A stretch of 64,000 nucleotides of DNA from assembly GCA_037783545.1 (NCBI GenBank), contig JBBELK010000030.1, positions 186,001 through 250,000 on the forward strand, in the 5' to 3' direction. Below are positions 58,601 to 59,354 of the stretch, piece by piece. The translations under genes were made by a program, and so were the position numbers. Positions within the stretch are counted from its first letter, which is position 1, and each line of letters begins with the position of its first letter. A model generated the notes under the pieces. The model worked only from the letters and a program-made list of their open reading frames with translations, searched no databases and was not told where the DNA came from. The stretch comes from Henricia sp. BOLD:AAB3569. Lineage: Eukaryota > Echinodermata > Asteroidea > Spinulosida > Echinasteridae.

Positions 58601-59354
58601 TGTACACCATACCCTCTGAGAAGTGGCAGTGTTATAAGTACTTTTCAGCAGGGCCATTATTTGTTTCCCATTATAGATATCAAAGTGACAAATCAGCAAA
58701 ATTGGTGTTATGCATGGGATATTCTTTGGTTGACGTGAAAATTGTTACTCGTGGGAAACATTATGTACTATATTTCCAAAAAGGCATTTCTAGAAGAAAT
58801 GTATGGGTGTACTTAACTTGGCAATGCCCAACACACAATATATTTGATAAAAAACTGGTGAAATAACTGTCAGTTAAAGATGGAGGCTTGTCAATGCGCT
58901 AAAGACAAATTCGTGCCACGAATTTCACTGTGCTCCATACCTTGCCCTGGCAGCTGCTCTTACGGTCTCAGAGGGTGTAGGGCCATAGTGCAGGCTAATA
59001 GCCTCGTCCATTCTGCAAATAGGGTGTGTATCGTGGCACTGAATTTCGTGGCACTAATTTATTTGTGGTGTGTATTGAAATTTGAAATTTTATTTTATTT
59101 TGAAACACCCCAATTCTTCATTGTCTCTGCAGGGTTCTGGAAGCAAGAAGACACACATCTACCTTCCATACCTACCGTTTGACGTTCCGGAAACCCCAGT
59201 CGCACCTCAAAACTCTACAATCTCACACCAGGGTTCCACAAAATTACCAAAGATTCACACGGCTTCAGCTAGAACAACACACAAGTGTATGGAAGATATC
59301 CAGGAAATCACCGAAGATGGCTCCAAGAATGCAATAACGATTACCCTTCAATGA
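10551..59354 (+). CDS. Long multi-exon WD40-repeat protein, WDR97/WDR87-like (39 coding exons, 1,909 aa)
   Basis: I chained 39 exons using GT-AG sites and phase continuity. The total is 5,730 nt, divisible by three, with no internal stop. Domains by residue: N-terminal lead 1-39; WD40 blades about 40-705, with GH/WD-type strands such as LITGGHGCLQTWKM, FITAAMDGSIKVWN, LISSSKDGTIRVWR, LVSCGSDKIVRVWG and FATTSNDGSVKLWD; acidic linker 740-935; conserved segment 905-1060 ending in a lysine-rich stretch; HEAT-like helices about 1100-1235; basic/proline low-complexity region 1310-1690; C-terminal block with YGNIDMMW and WLQQQMLFPSLYKLRVL at about 1693-1764. No signal peptide or membrane span is seen, so it is probably intracellular. 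Vertebrate WDR87 and WDR97 are long testis-biased WD proteins; a ciliary or sperm role here would be inference. The family assignment is moderate, while the exon chain is strong. An upstream coding or 5'UTR exon may exist, because exon 1 begins at a splice acceptor. Confidence 0.85.
10870..10985 (+). repeat. Interspersed repeat, 'gataaactgccttgtagaaatttc' family
   Basis: gcattacataactaaagaataatattgataaa... cagccacatagatacagtaata matches copies at 46795-46890 and 59395-59480 (same strand) and 41760-41880, 43585-43690 and 57365-57430 (opposite strand). Confidence 0.7.
11096..11256 (+). CDS. WD40 gene exon 2
   Basis: Acceptor catgtacatgtag, donor gtaagt; phase 0 to phase 2. It encodes LLHSMHHPHAVWCLTFYH... 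and ends ...NEIYVWTVSSMDEQ, which closes with a WD-like strand (IYVWTV) and is the first blade of the propeller. Confidence 0.85.
11395..11560. repeat. Degenerate TTGCGA-motif repeat
   Basis: Words gacttgcgacgcgt, tcatcgcaactcgcc, atgttgcgatgat and cgtcgcaagttgtgcg occur in both orientations. It lies 140 bp past exon 2. Confidence 0.5.
11690..11880. repeat. Foldback element built from CACAAGTCC motifs
   Basis: The left half carries tcaagtccatcacaagtcc..., acaagtctaccacaagtccc; the right half carries the complement, ggacttgtgacggacttg and ggggacttgtt. The ends read agggcaggttt and atagggcaac, so the whole is an imperfect inverted repeat. Confidence 0.65.
12276..12363 (+). CDS. WD40 gene exon 3
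   Basis: The acceptor tttgatatacag completes the AA|G codon. The peptide is TPHKDYMYASMAWGKSSFAQ plus IKQTTFKCD. The chosen donor is gac|gtcagt, a weaker site, because it gives phase 0 into exon 4 and joins FKCD to VFVGFCSD as a normal blade. Reading through instead meets TAG at 12418. This is the least certain internal exon. Confidence 0.6.
12880..13430. other. Intron 3 sequence with a degenerate repeat, no exon supported
   Basis: A possible acceptor at 12879 and donor at 12930 enclose a short frame (IFHKSCNIKADLHSTSSG), but it breaks the phase between exons 3 and 4. 13300-13425 matches 7484-7625. Confidence 0.4.
13767..13870 (+). CDS. WD40 gene exon 4
   Basis: Acceptor gtcccatcag, donor gtaatc; phase 0 to phase 2. 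It encodes VFVGFCSDMTLRTFSDLIHQ then CTELTQVTCLSTVL. The VGFCSDMTLRTF strand is a WD-like blade seam. Confidence 0.85.
14131..14212 (+). CDS. WD40 gene exon 5
   Basis: Acceptor gttggtgtacag, donor gtatgt; phase 2 to 0. It encodes CMAYNECYDELITGGHGCLQ then TWKMTHIE, a clear WD40 blade (LITGGHGCLQTWKM). Confidence 0.9.
14485..14662. mobile_element. Tc1/mariner-type MITE, 178 bp
   Basis: Terminal inverted repeats begin cactactcacaataagtt and are flanked by TA on both sides (target duplication). Arms extend about 25 bp with few mismatches (ttggggatat against ttagggatat). There is no coding capacity. Confidence 0.85.
15149..15224 (-). repeat. tRNA-derived SINE head (tRNA-like)
   Basis: The reverse strand shows an A-box-like gtcgagtggttaagacg and a B box gggttcgagtcc. 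An anticodon-like stem tctgc/gcaga encloses loop ctagtat. Only a five-bp acceptor stem and mismatches in the T stem suggest a SINE head or tRNA pseudogene rather than a working tRNA. Confidence 0.65.
15356..15549 (+). CDS. WD40 gene exon 6
   Basis: Acceptor ttgtgtgctag, donor gttaga; phase 0 to 2. The peptide starts LRDPLTPGRPIECQITHDDW and ends ...VFFIRNWHETALTR. It has a WVRDLQID...LVVLCDEGVCIIDY blade. A 160-bp palindromic repeat begins 90 bp past its donor. Confidence 0.9.
15639..15793. mobile_element. Palindromic foldback element, 155 bp
   Basis: The ends aatattgactgctc and gagcagtcaatatt are perfect. Inner blocks ggtgatggtgcaaactg / cagtagtttgtaccatcac and gatgatcttgagatggtata / tataccgtctcaagatcatc also pair. 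The loop is about 20 bp. Confidence 0.85.
16288..16449. mobile_element. TTAA-flanked foldback MITE, copy 2
   Basis: The arms aaggcacaggctcgtc and gacgagcctgtgcctt are perfect inverted ends flanked by TTAA on both sides. Internal ccaaattcgtgccacc and ggtgcc-like blocks pair as in copy 1. It lies in the intron before exon 7. Confidence 0.8.
16597..16721 (+). CDS. WD40 gene exon 7
   Basis: Acceptor tttgtgtttacag, donor gtatgt; phase 2 to 1. It encodes CVFYRRLEYFITAAMDGSIK then VWNAVVYSQVHEFIGHYDCV. It is a textbook WD40 blade with AAMDGSIKVWN, followed by the GH of the next blade (FIGHYDCVTG). Confidence 0.92.
16830..17262 (+). repeat. Interspersed repeat, copy A (inverted partner at 55930)
   Basis: Begins atgcatagttccgag and ends gggttcggcttgattgaca. 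Matches 55930-56367 in reverse complement, including ttattggagaaaactaaaa and tgctatg-caca-aagccattgcaaaaa blocks. Contains a perfect 39-bp direct duplication (17146-17184 and 17185-17223). Confidence 0.75.
17350..17438 (+). CDS. WD40 gene exon 8
   Basis: Acceptor tttcattttcag, donor gttagt; phase 1 to 0. It encodes GLVTHPTDPLLISSSKDGTI then RVWRLDTFEL and closes the blade opened in exon 7. Confidence 0.92.
18066..18357. mobile_element. TIR element with poly-G tract (CAGGCCCGTAACCAG ends)
   Basis: The ends caggcccgtaaccag and ctggttacgggcctg are perfect inverted repeats, each followed inward by a G or C run (ttttgggggggggatc / gatccccccc). A longer G run lies at 18290-18316. No transposase. 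The type is reminiscent of hAT-like MITEs (inference). Confidence 0.8.
18610..18717 (+). CDS. WD40 gene exon 9
   Basis: Acceptor ccgtggtttcag, donor gtatgc; phase 0 to 0, 36 codons. It encodes TQRLDVGEKILGMRLANQSQ then LYYYTLHDVKIYTLNQ, a degenerate blade that follows the canonical one. Confidence 0.88.
19122..19540 (+). pseudogene. Tc1-like transposase 3' remnant
   Basis: Frame APDLNPIELLWEELDRKVRK then KCPTSQENLWRVLKEAY is the C-terminal part of a Tc1-type DDE transposase with the NPIE motif. After a frame shift, IRMQRLCVAVIAAKGGFFDE follows. The 3' tail ends ttttgatgggtagtgta, a Tc1-like terminus near 19538. The 5' part is missing. Confidence 0.8.
19695..19790 (+). CDS. WD40 gene exon 10
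   Basis: Acceptor cctcccatacaaag, donor gtaagt; phase 0 to 0, 32 codons. It encodes FHHLFTPVRSCIHKLACVKT then ASSSTRILCAAE and joins directly to DGGVRLIS of exon 11, forming the blade core ILCAAEDGGVRLIS. The longer open frames over this region lie in other frames and are spurious. Confidence 0.8.
19800..22180. other. Intron 10: AT-rich repeats, SINE fragment
   Basis: 20800-21270 is T-rich and ends in aaatgaaatgaaatgaaat, a LINE-like 3' tail. 21775-21920 has a SINE-like block (gtgcccttgggcaaagcgct, then gcccaggagtaaataggtacctg). 21620-21710 matches the 'gtcaactcgttgattaat...ggtcattgc' repeat. No exon is seen. Confidence 0.5.
22187..22261 (+). CDS. WD40 gene exon 11
   Basis: Acceptor ctcaattcccag, donor gtaagt; phase 0 to 0, 25 codons: DGGVRLISAVSGTILTIIYP then MATYQ. 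Completes the blade begun in exon 10. Confidence 0.88.
22888..23055 (+). CDS. WD40 gene exon 12
   Basis: Acceptor tttttgctcag, donor gttagt; phase 0 to 0, 56 codons. Starts ILTDLVYDPKHDMIYTVMAT and continues GDVLVFDSATNPC... to ...CVLCLTLIKL. WD-like strand YTVMATGDVLVFD. Confidence 0.9.
23792..23883. mobile_element. Near-perfect 40-bp-arm hairpin, 92 bp
   Basis: Arms 23792-23831 and 23844-23883 differ at one position and are separated by 12 bp. Ends read ggtgaaacttgttccgcg. It is either a minimal foldback element or the two fused ends of a longer one. Confidence 0.9.
23976..24206 (+). CDS. WD40 gene exon 13
   Basis: Acceptor tttttctctag, donor gtatgt; phase 0 to 0, 77 codons. Includes SLVFAGLNSGQVILLES, then HVGQVTGLEHS, a Gly/Asp-rich loop, and RLVSCGSDK. 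A near-perfect 40-bp-arm hairpin ends 92 bp before it. Confidence 0.9.
24561..24632 (+). CDS. WD40 gene exon 14
   Basis: Acceptor atggtattcag, donor gtaagt; phase 0 to 0, 24 codons: IVRVWGIELRGPKNLTVKLN then CLRM. Joins SCGSDK of exon 13 to IVRVWG, a canonical WD strand. Confidence 0.92.
24878..25135. mobile_element. TIR element, 258 bp
   Basis: Ends ttatataaaatgaagctt and aagcttcattttatataa are perfect 18-bp inverted repeats. The interior includes a GC/CpG-rich block (acacgcgtatgcgcgcgtc). Non-coding. Confidence 0.85.
25138..25280. mobile_element. Foldback element, 143 bp, directly abutting the previous one
   Basis: Ends ataatattggatg and catccaatattat. Inner blocks gggtgatacgagaatatacc / ggtatattctcatatcaccc and cactcgtcatg / catgactcgtg pair almost throughout. 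The loop reads actccccttcggctc. Confidence 0.85.
25468..25538 (+). CDS. WD40 gene exon 15
   Basis: Acceptor ttctgctgtag, donor gtaagt; phase 0 to 2. Encodes ITCSLCPSHISMLGNSLCMV then LPN. Short blade half. Confidence 0.87.
26125..26226. repeat. Short foldback repeat (taaaggagcgtgt ends)
   Basis: Ends taaaggagcgtgttcagat and gatctggtcacactccttta are inverted. Related sequence occurs at 55365-55715 and 56725-57008 (ggcgtgtccaatcacatttt ... gctcctttaaa). Confidence 0.65.
26333..26468 (+). CDS. WD40 gene exon 16
   Basis: Acceptor ctcttccatcag, donor gtgagt; phase 2 to 0. Begins VINIYELVDEAQTSNAGANN, later TLEISKLYTHLKELNHTQM. The VINIYEL strand completes the exon 15 blade; the rest is an inserted loop. 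Confidence 0.9.
27168..27412. mobile_element. 245-bp TIR MITE, copy 1
   Basis: Terminal inverted repeats begin gggtctttctataaattagg, about 24 bp with one mismatch. Flanked by TTAT on both sides, read as a 4-bp target duplication. About 96 percent identical to 30806-31050 and the same length. Internal subterminal repeat gtgtcccccgttac / gtaacgggggacac. Confidence 0.92.
27607..27675 (+). CDS. WD40 gene exon 17
   Basis: Acceptor ttatatccaag, donor gtatgc; phase 0 to 0, 23 codons: VTALCSCQSLGLFATTSNDG then SVK. WD40 half-blade. Confidence 0.9.
27923..28435. mobile_element. Foldback element saturated with GCAACTGG motifs
   Basis: TIRs begin gcctagcgtacatcgac and extend about 34 bp with one mismatch. 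The interior repeats gcaactgg, gcaactag and agttgc in both orientations, plus internal copies of gtcgatgtacgcg. No coding frame is supported. Confidence 0.88.
28440..30300. other. Intron 17: T-rich, probable LINE 3' region
   Basis: Long T-rich sequence without open frames, ending ggaaataaatgttgattgaaatg at about 30230, similar to the tails at 21250, 40910 and 51045. I see no domain or exon. Confidence 0.4.
30314..30493. mobile_element. Mariner-type MITE (CAGTGAAACC ends), 180 bp
   Basis: Ends cagtgaaacctg and caagtttcactg are flanked by TA on both sides. The interior has ataaacaggccacc and ctttatagtggcc repeats. Non-coding. Confidence 0.85.
30604..30719 (+). CDS. WD40 gene exon 18
   Basis: Acceptor tttgtcccag, donor gtacat; phase 0 to 2. 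Starts LWDLTNCLVRELCFDSSLRS, giving NDGSVKLWDLTN across the junction with exon 17, then VCFANDRGDLLVGFQNHV. Last clear blade. Confidence 0.9.
30806..31050. mobile_element. 245-bp TIR MITE, copy 2
   Basis: Same length and orientation as copy 1, with about nine differences by eye. TIRs match over at least 24 bp. Flanked by ATAT on both sides. The two copies bracket exons 17 and 18. Confidence 0.92.
31517..31636 (+). CDS. WD40 gene exon 19
   Basis: Acceptor gtttccatag, donor gtaatc; phase 2 to 2. Encodes FVSITTYLSLSYMEKLVEGR then DFEDEEIEEPIRFNPDLQL. It marks the end of the propeller and the start of the acidic linker. Confidence 0.88.
31913..32396. mobile_element. TIR element, about 480 bp
   Basis: Ends ggggcgttagagatgctta and taagcatctcgaacgcccc are inverted with one mismatch. 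Subterminal ttacaccgtgtaac and gtgttgcacagtgta also echo each other. No transposase. Confidence 0.8.
32938..33107 (+). CDS. WD40 gene exon 20
   Basis: Acceptor ctctcaacag, donor gtgagt; phase 2 to 1. Begins WFNIADLPTFPTDVVLRRRM (W codon split across the intron); the rest is Ser/Pro/Arg-rich linker. Confidence 0.88.
33130..34095. other. Intron 20, mostly unassigned
   Basis: 33465-33910 is flanked by tccataaaaataggaccc(aaagtgtgaca) and (gggggacactgtgtcctg)ttttcatggaatgaccc, a diverged relative of the gggtctttctat MITEs. The rest shows nothing recognisable. Confidence 0.4.
34115..34580 (-). repeat. tRNA-derived SINE with inverted duplicate tail
   Basis: The reverse strand of 34180-34265 is tRNA-like (tagctcgattggtagggcatctg ... 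B box gttcaaatccc). The body ccaaactcat-aggacatttgtccaca is repeated inverted at 34500-34545, and gggattatgacccaggga near 34470 is mirrored at 34555. A second SINE copy is at 55780-55935. Confidence 0.7.
34745..35082 (-). repeat. Full-length-looking tRNA-derived SINE
   Basis: On the minus strand: tRNA-like head (atcatggccgagcggtctag, B box gggttcgaatcc), then tgcccttgggcaaggcactt, then cgccttgagcatccttagga and a gatataaatgtc tail. This head-core-tail order is typical of deuterostome-type SINEs. Confidence 0.85.
35239..35412 (+). CDS. WD40 gene exon 21
   Basis: Acceptor ctcaccaacag, donor gtatgc; phase 1 to 1. Begins AHGISPSGSGAEVHQTKTQP. Low-complexity linker with no recognisable domain. Confidence 0.85.
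35519..35725. mobile_element. TIR MITE (gcagaaaaatttgctta ends)
   Basis: acagctgtttagcagaaaaatttgcttaatcc pairs in reverse complement with ggattaccgtaagcaaatttttctgcactctg. Related to 47105-47336 and a fragment at 52205-52320 (outer gggcccaatttc motif). Confidence 0.7.
36280..36583 (-). repeat. tRNA-derived SINE adjoining exon 22
   Basis: Minus-strand head gagcacgtgtggtctagtgg ... B box gggttcgagccc, core tgtgggcaagacactta, and tail gctatataagtatccacc with (ATT)n. Its 5' end lies about 10 bp before the exon 22 boundary. Confidence 0.85.
36595..36744 (+). CDS. WD40 gene exon 22
   Basis: Acceptor acttaatttcag, donor gtaaga; phase 1 to 1. Begins DSSLADEAANVESEVTAAVV and ends ...EGEDDYNPWPIAPDG, strongly acidic. 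An antisense SINE ends only about 10 bp before the exon. Confidence 0.87.
37435..37523 (+). CDS. WD40 gene exon 23
   Basis: Acceptor ttcttatgcag, donor gtaagt; phase 1 to 0. Encodes GYIPNSVIRSMMGYRHTLEP then IPESPWKLKP, the start of a more conserved-looking segment. Confidence 0.88.
37557..37952. mobile_element. Foldback element, copy 1 (aaactcctcaaaaaaagtt ends)
   Basis: Long inverted arms: aaagtcaagtttgactgacga / tcgtcagtcaaacttgacttt, and ttaatcaattgggggatgtgcagtatag with its complement on the right. Left-arm sequence between them is shortened relative to the right. It sits 33 bp past the exon 23 donor. Confidence 0.85.
38655..38825. repeat. Minisatellite, about 27-bp unit
   Basis: Six degenerate copies of a unit like ggacctgggagtcctttgaa followed by ttttatc. 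Short open frames on both strands here reflect the repeat. Confidence 0.85.
38958..39549. mobile_element. TIR element, about 590 bp, non-autonomous
   Basis: Ends tgtgacccggtacaacgtaa and ttacgttgtaccgggtcaca belong to about 38 bp of perfect inverted repeat (to gaataagtcgc). The interior has no transposase frame. Flanks are AT-rich, so the target duplication is unclear. Confidence 0.9.
39948..39998 (+). CDS. WD40 gene exon 24 (17 codons)
   Basis: Acceptor cactatacag, donor gtaagt; phase 0 to 0: VPSGIEETAPPQESESY. Very short and linker-like; support comes from strong sites and phase continuity. Confidence 0.78.
40225..40930 (+). pseudogene. LINE 3' remnant (RT C-terminal region and tail)
   Basis: Frame PYLEPAHRAHYGCQVWQESI, then MIERVQKRACRIIIGPQYVT and LRDRRRNLAYKFGYRM is the conserved region downstream of the reverse transcriptase. 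After a shift comes NERNKQLRSSVRTRLIENRC. A T-rich 3'UTR and gtgaaatgaaataataaacc tail follow. It lies in intron 24, sense orientation. Confidence 0.8.
40997..41183 (+). CDS. WD40 gene exon 25
   Basis: Acceptor tttactgtcag, donor gtgggt; phase 0 to 1. Begins DHHEPFIWASSSEEEMEMPD, then an amphipathic helical stretch IQDEAVQSAIFQELG and SPMERKQTLEKLRLSGM. Confidence 0.87.
41367..41720 (+). repeat. tRNA-derived SINE, sense orientation
   Basis: The tRNA-like head has perfectly pairing ends ggtaccg / cggtacc, A box tggccgagtggttt, an extended variable arm and B box gggttcgaatcc. Then tgcccttgggcaaggcact, cttcggaaggaatgaaaagc, and an (ATA)n tail at 41708. Confidence 0.88.
42018..42686. mobile_element. 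Foldback element saturated with ACGAGTTG motifs
   Basis: Ends ggccctcttacacacggaaa and ttccgtgtgtgagaggtcc are inverted; arms extend through aatctc-gggcg and gaattc-ggaaactc. The interior repeats acgagttg, tacgagtt, cacgagtttg and the complement aactcgt. It lies just before exon 26. Confidence 0.88.
42742..42797 (+). CDS. WD40 gene exon 26
   Basis: Acceptor ttgctgttgcag, donor gtaggt; phase 1 to 0: ALPGRVSIPEFEILEEKAK. Short, phase-consistent. Confidence 0.83.
43409..43480 (+). CDS. WD40 gene exon 27 (basic cluster)
   Basis: Acceptor atttgtcccag, donor gtaggt; phase 0 to 0: KKQIKKKRKSRGINAAETAL then VKQK. The lysine/arginine cluster could be a nuclear-localisation-type or nucleic-acid/tubulin-binding patch (inference). 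Confidence 0.83.
43722..43881 (+). CDS. WD40 gene exon 28
   Basis: Acceptor ctttaaaccag, donor gtgagt; phase 0 to 1. Begins FKSSTMGAEPDESEGEEEEL, then DDTVHDLLRTIAANDWFPQG and a helix VEPVVRTL that leads into the HEAT-like region. Confidence 0.88.
44271..44340 (+). CDS. WD40 gene exon 29
   Basis: Acceptor tgtcttttcag, donor gtgagt; phase 1 to 2. Encodes LDLLDKVPNLQYRPVCEAVV then EIY. Helical, HEAT-like. Confidence 0.87.
44400..44670 (-). repeat. Two tandem tRNA-like SINE heads
   Basis: B boxes on the minus strand at 44428 (gggttcgaatcc) and 44609 (ggattcgaatcc), each followed by an A-box-like block (agctggtatagtgcttctg; agctggtagagcatctg). Related head fragments at 37310-37370 and 37970-38020 share cctaatcaccattgaa. 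Confidence 0.7.
45248..45419 (+). CDS. WD40 gene exon 30 (HEAT-like helices)
   Basis: Acceptor atttattgaag, donor gtgggt; phase 2 to 0. Encodes QLGMSEQLMECVLTKYRGQL, then SSSAVVRANAVKTLTAFGLD and ILSLLPALDDDE. The pattern VRANAVKTLTAFG...LPALDDDE resembles a HEAT repeat. Confidence 0.88.
45455..46015. repeat. Element rich in ATTACAAT / ATTGTAAT motifs
   Basis: Left end gagggtcagacgaattacgac and right end aaccctggtcgtcgttcg are inverted-like. The interior repeats attacaat, attgtaat and taatcatatt. 58200-58375 has similar content (ccagggtcacaatag, gattgtaat). Classed with the motif-saturated elements. Confidence 0.6.
46025..46145 (+). repeat. Inverted repeat partner of 48985-49115
   Basis: gcaccactcagggaatggca, ttcagtgttgtgacgatatt and gtcactttactgtaccac match the reverse complement of 48985-49115 almost exactly. 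The pair brackets exons 31 and 32. Confidence 0.8.
46925..47044 (+). CDS. WD40 gene exon 31 (HEAT-like helices)
   Basis: Acceptor tgttattgtcag, donor gtatgc; phase 0 to 0, 40 codons. ADVRDETKKAVSTLAGIQDR then SGLMGYLEKIGFIKQYQGHE. DVRDETKKAVSTLAGI continues the HEAT-like periodicity. Confidence 0.9.
47105..47336. mobile_element. Foldback MITE, 230 bp
   Basis: Long arms: gttagcacaaaaatgtgttt / ttttgtgctaac, cagaatttctttgcttta / taaagcaaagaaattctg type blocks, and gggttgccagccaaaatcgt / tttggctggtaaccc. Starts 60 bp past exon 31. Confidence 0.85.
47687..47885. mobile_element. Foldback element, about 200 bp
   Basis: The arms cattttgggagtcaaataat and attatttgactcccaaaatg are perfect. Inner blocks gttgtggaagcaatgtgcgt / acgcacatcgcttccacaa also pair. 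No coding potential; overlapping open frames are artefacts. Confidence 0.85.
48253..48489 (+). CDS. WD40 gene exon 32
   Basis: Acceptor tttgcttcag, donor gtaagt; phase 0 to 0, 79 codons. Begins REVIQELKDRYASDPTLRST and ends NVHSWLSRYQLDLSQCPEDE plus EIW. Confidence 0.9.
48985..49115 (-). repeat. Inverted repeat partner of 46025-46145
   Basis: gtggtacagtaaagtgac, aatatcgtcacaacactgaa and tgccattccctgagtggtgc are the reverse complement of 46025-46145. Confidence 0.8.
49320..49688 (+). CDS. WD40 gene exon 33
   Basis: Acceptor gctcccacag, donor gtgagt; phase 0 to 0, 123 codons. Begins YDIGTDQLGNTIDSWPAKLP, has a basic/proline low-complexity middle, and ends in a predicted helix LHVELLQAQVEAMGLDKANM. 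Confidence 0.9.
49725..50190 (-). mobile_element. TIR element with CGCCCCAAAACCACTT motifs, copy A
   Basis: Inverted partner of 54898-55350. The centre repeats ttcgccctgaaccactt and tggttttggggcgaa. Edges: ggtaaaccattacaaata and gataccaatcatgtatt. The block cgtctcgtgagacg is palindromic. Confidence 0.8.
50240..51065. other. Intron 33: probable LINE 3' end
   Basis: AT-rich sequence ending gaaataaataaataaattgaattgaattt at 51065, like other LINE-type tails in the window. No open frame of note. Confidence 0.4.
51333..51797 (+). CDS. WD40 gene exon 34 (largest exon)
   Basis: Acceptor aattttttttag, donor gtgggc; phase 0 to 0, 155 codons. Begins MKLRYHQERYEKLAQRERLS (charged helix, possibly coiled coil), then a Ser/Gly/Pro-rich stretch ending EKVKVPVNK. 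The open frame runs past the donor into the intron and that extension is not coding. Confidence 0.9.
52360..52402 (+). CDS. WD40 gene exon 35 (micro-exon)
   Basis: Acceptor ctgttcatag, donor gtgagt; phase 0 to 1: DYLSTNGSASIQIQ. Too short for open-frame detection; placed by splice sites and phase. Confidence 0.72.
52532..52797. mobile_element. Foldback element, copy 2, right arm missing
   Basis: Near-identical to the complement of the right arm of 37557-37952 plus its loop (tcatgcagtgcattcccc). Here the left arm is full length and the other arm is absent. It begins 130 bp past exon 35. Confidence 0.8.
53238..53508 (+). CDS. WD40 gene exon 36
   Basis: Acceptor ttgtcgaatcag is the only nearby AG giving phase 1 entry; donor gtgggg; leaves in phase 2. 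Encodes NWREFFSLPSVQRKKNQNAA ... CPPIKCIASRVKVDSSHGER ... VFCTPVPEKLTVDVKN. Basic and Gly-rich. Confidence 0.75.
53630..54425 (-). repeat. Interspersed repeat, copy B plus partial third copy
   Basis: 53630-54180 is the inverted counterpart of 8818-9330. 54195-54425 repeats its second half (aaggctggaaactgcaac..., gacatgccccaaact...). The ends read aaagggcccctgaaatgg and catttcatgggctcttta, suggesting imperfect terminal inverted repeats. Confidence 0.8.
54898..55350 (+). mobile_element. TIR element with CGCCCCAAAACCACTT motifs, copy B
   Basis: Starts gggagtatacatgattggta and ends ttaaccaatcatgtatactat: clear terminal inverted repeats. The interior gcccca-aaccacttcgccc repeats degenerate across 160 bp, followed by ttttctcaaaagtttgacga. 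A fragment of the terminus lies at 44808-44830. Confidence 0.82.
55360..55715. repeat. Interspersed repeat (gcgtgaccagatcaca family), copy 1
   Basis: Shares the order gaccagatcacattttt ... ggtgttttg ... cagtgattacactgacgttgttgc ... gctcctttataaa with 56725-57008 (caatcacattttt ... gggtgttgag ... cagtaattgcaccaacctttttgc ... gctcctttaaa). Confidence 0.7.
55778..55935 (-). repeat. tRNA-derived SINE copy (truncated)
   Basis: gattatgacccagggaccgc, gtggacaaatgtccataagt and gactccaccaggatttaaa-type head match the SINE at 34115-34580. The head is interrupted at 55930 by the aatgcatagttccga repeat. Confidence 0.7.
55930..56367 (-). repeat. Interspersed repeat, copy B
   Basis: Starts aatgcatagttccgac and ends ctcggaactatgcattg, so its own termini are inverted repeats. 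The body is the inverted counterpart of 16830-17262. It lies in the intron before exon 37. Confidence 0.75.
56474..56686 (+). CDS. WD40 gene exon 37 (C-terminal conserved-looking block)
   Basis: Acceptor ctttaatttcag, donor gtaatt; phase 2 to 2. Begins SFGVTHYGNIDMMWTSDGPI, ends MWLQQQMLFPSLYKLRVLDE plus NRR. Regular hydrophobic pattern suggests a folded segment. Confidence 0.9.
56725..57008. repeat. Interspersed repeat, copy 2
   Basis: Same-strand counterpart of 55360-55715. Ends aaggggcgtgtccaatcac and gaactcgctcctttaaag form short imperfect inverted termini. It begins 40 bp after exon 37. Confidence 0.7.
57975..58191 (+). CDS. WD40 gene exon 38
   Basis: Acceptor tttcaatttcag, donor gtcagt; phase 2 to 0. 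Begins HLGVVGSKQKLTVPPPIMHG, then TPDSLRDIEYQWSSPQPVVF and KERTSLLDKLDGSRIAEVKR. Confidence 0.9.
58874..59065. mobile_element. Foldback MITE, degenerate copy 3
   Basis: It shares ggcttgtcaatgcgct and acaaattcgtgccacgaa with copies 1 and 2 at the left, and tcgtggcactgaatttcgtg at the right. The right terminus is lost and the interior is longer. It ends about 70 bp before exon 39. Confidence 0.55.
59133..59354 (+). CDS. WD40 gene exon 39 (stop codon)
   Basis: Acceptor ttgtctctgcag; enters in phase 0 and ends in TGA at 59352-59354. Begins GSGSKKTHIYLPYLPFDVPE and ends EDGSKNAITITLQ. No close AATAAA follows; the nearest is inside a hairpin at 59920. Confidence 0.9.
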   Translation, partial: GSGSKKTHIYLPYLPFDVPETPVAPQNSTISHQGSTKLPKIHTASARTTHKCMEDIQEITEDGSKNAITITLQ

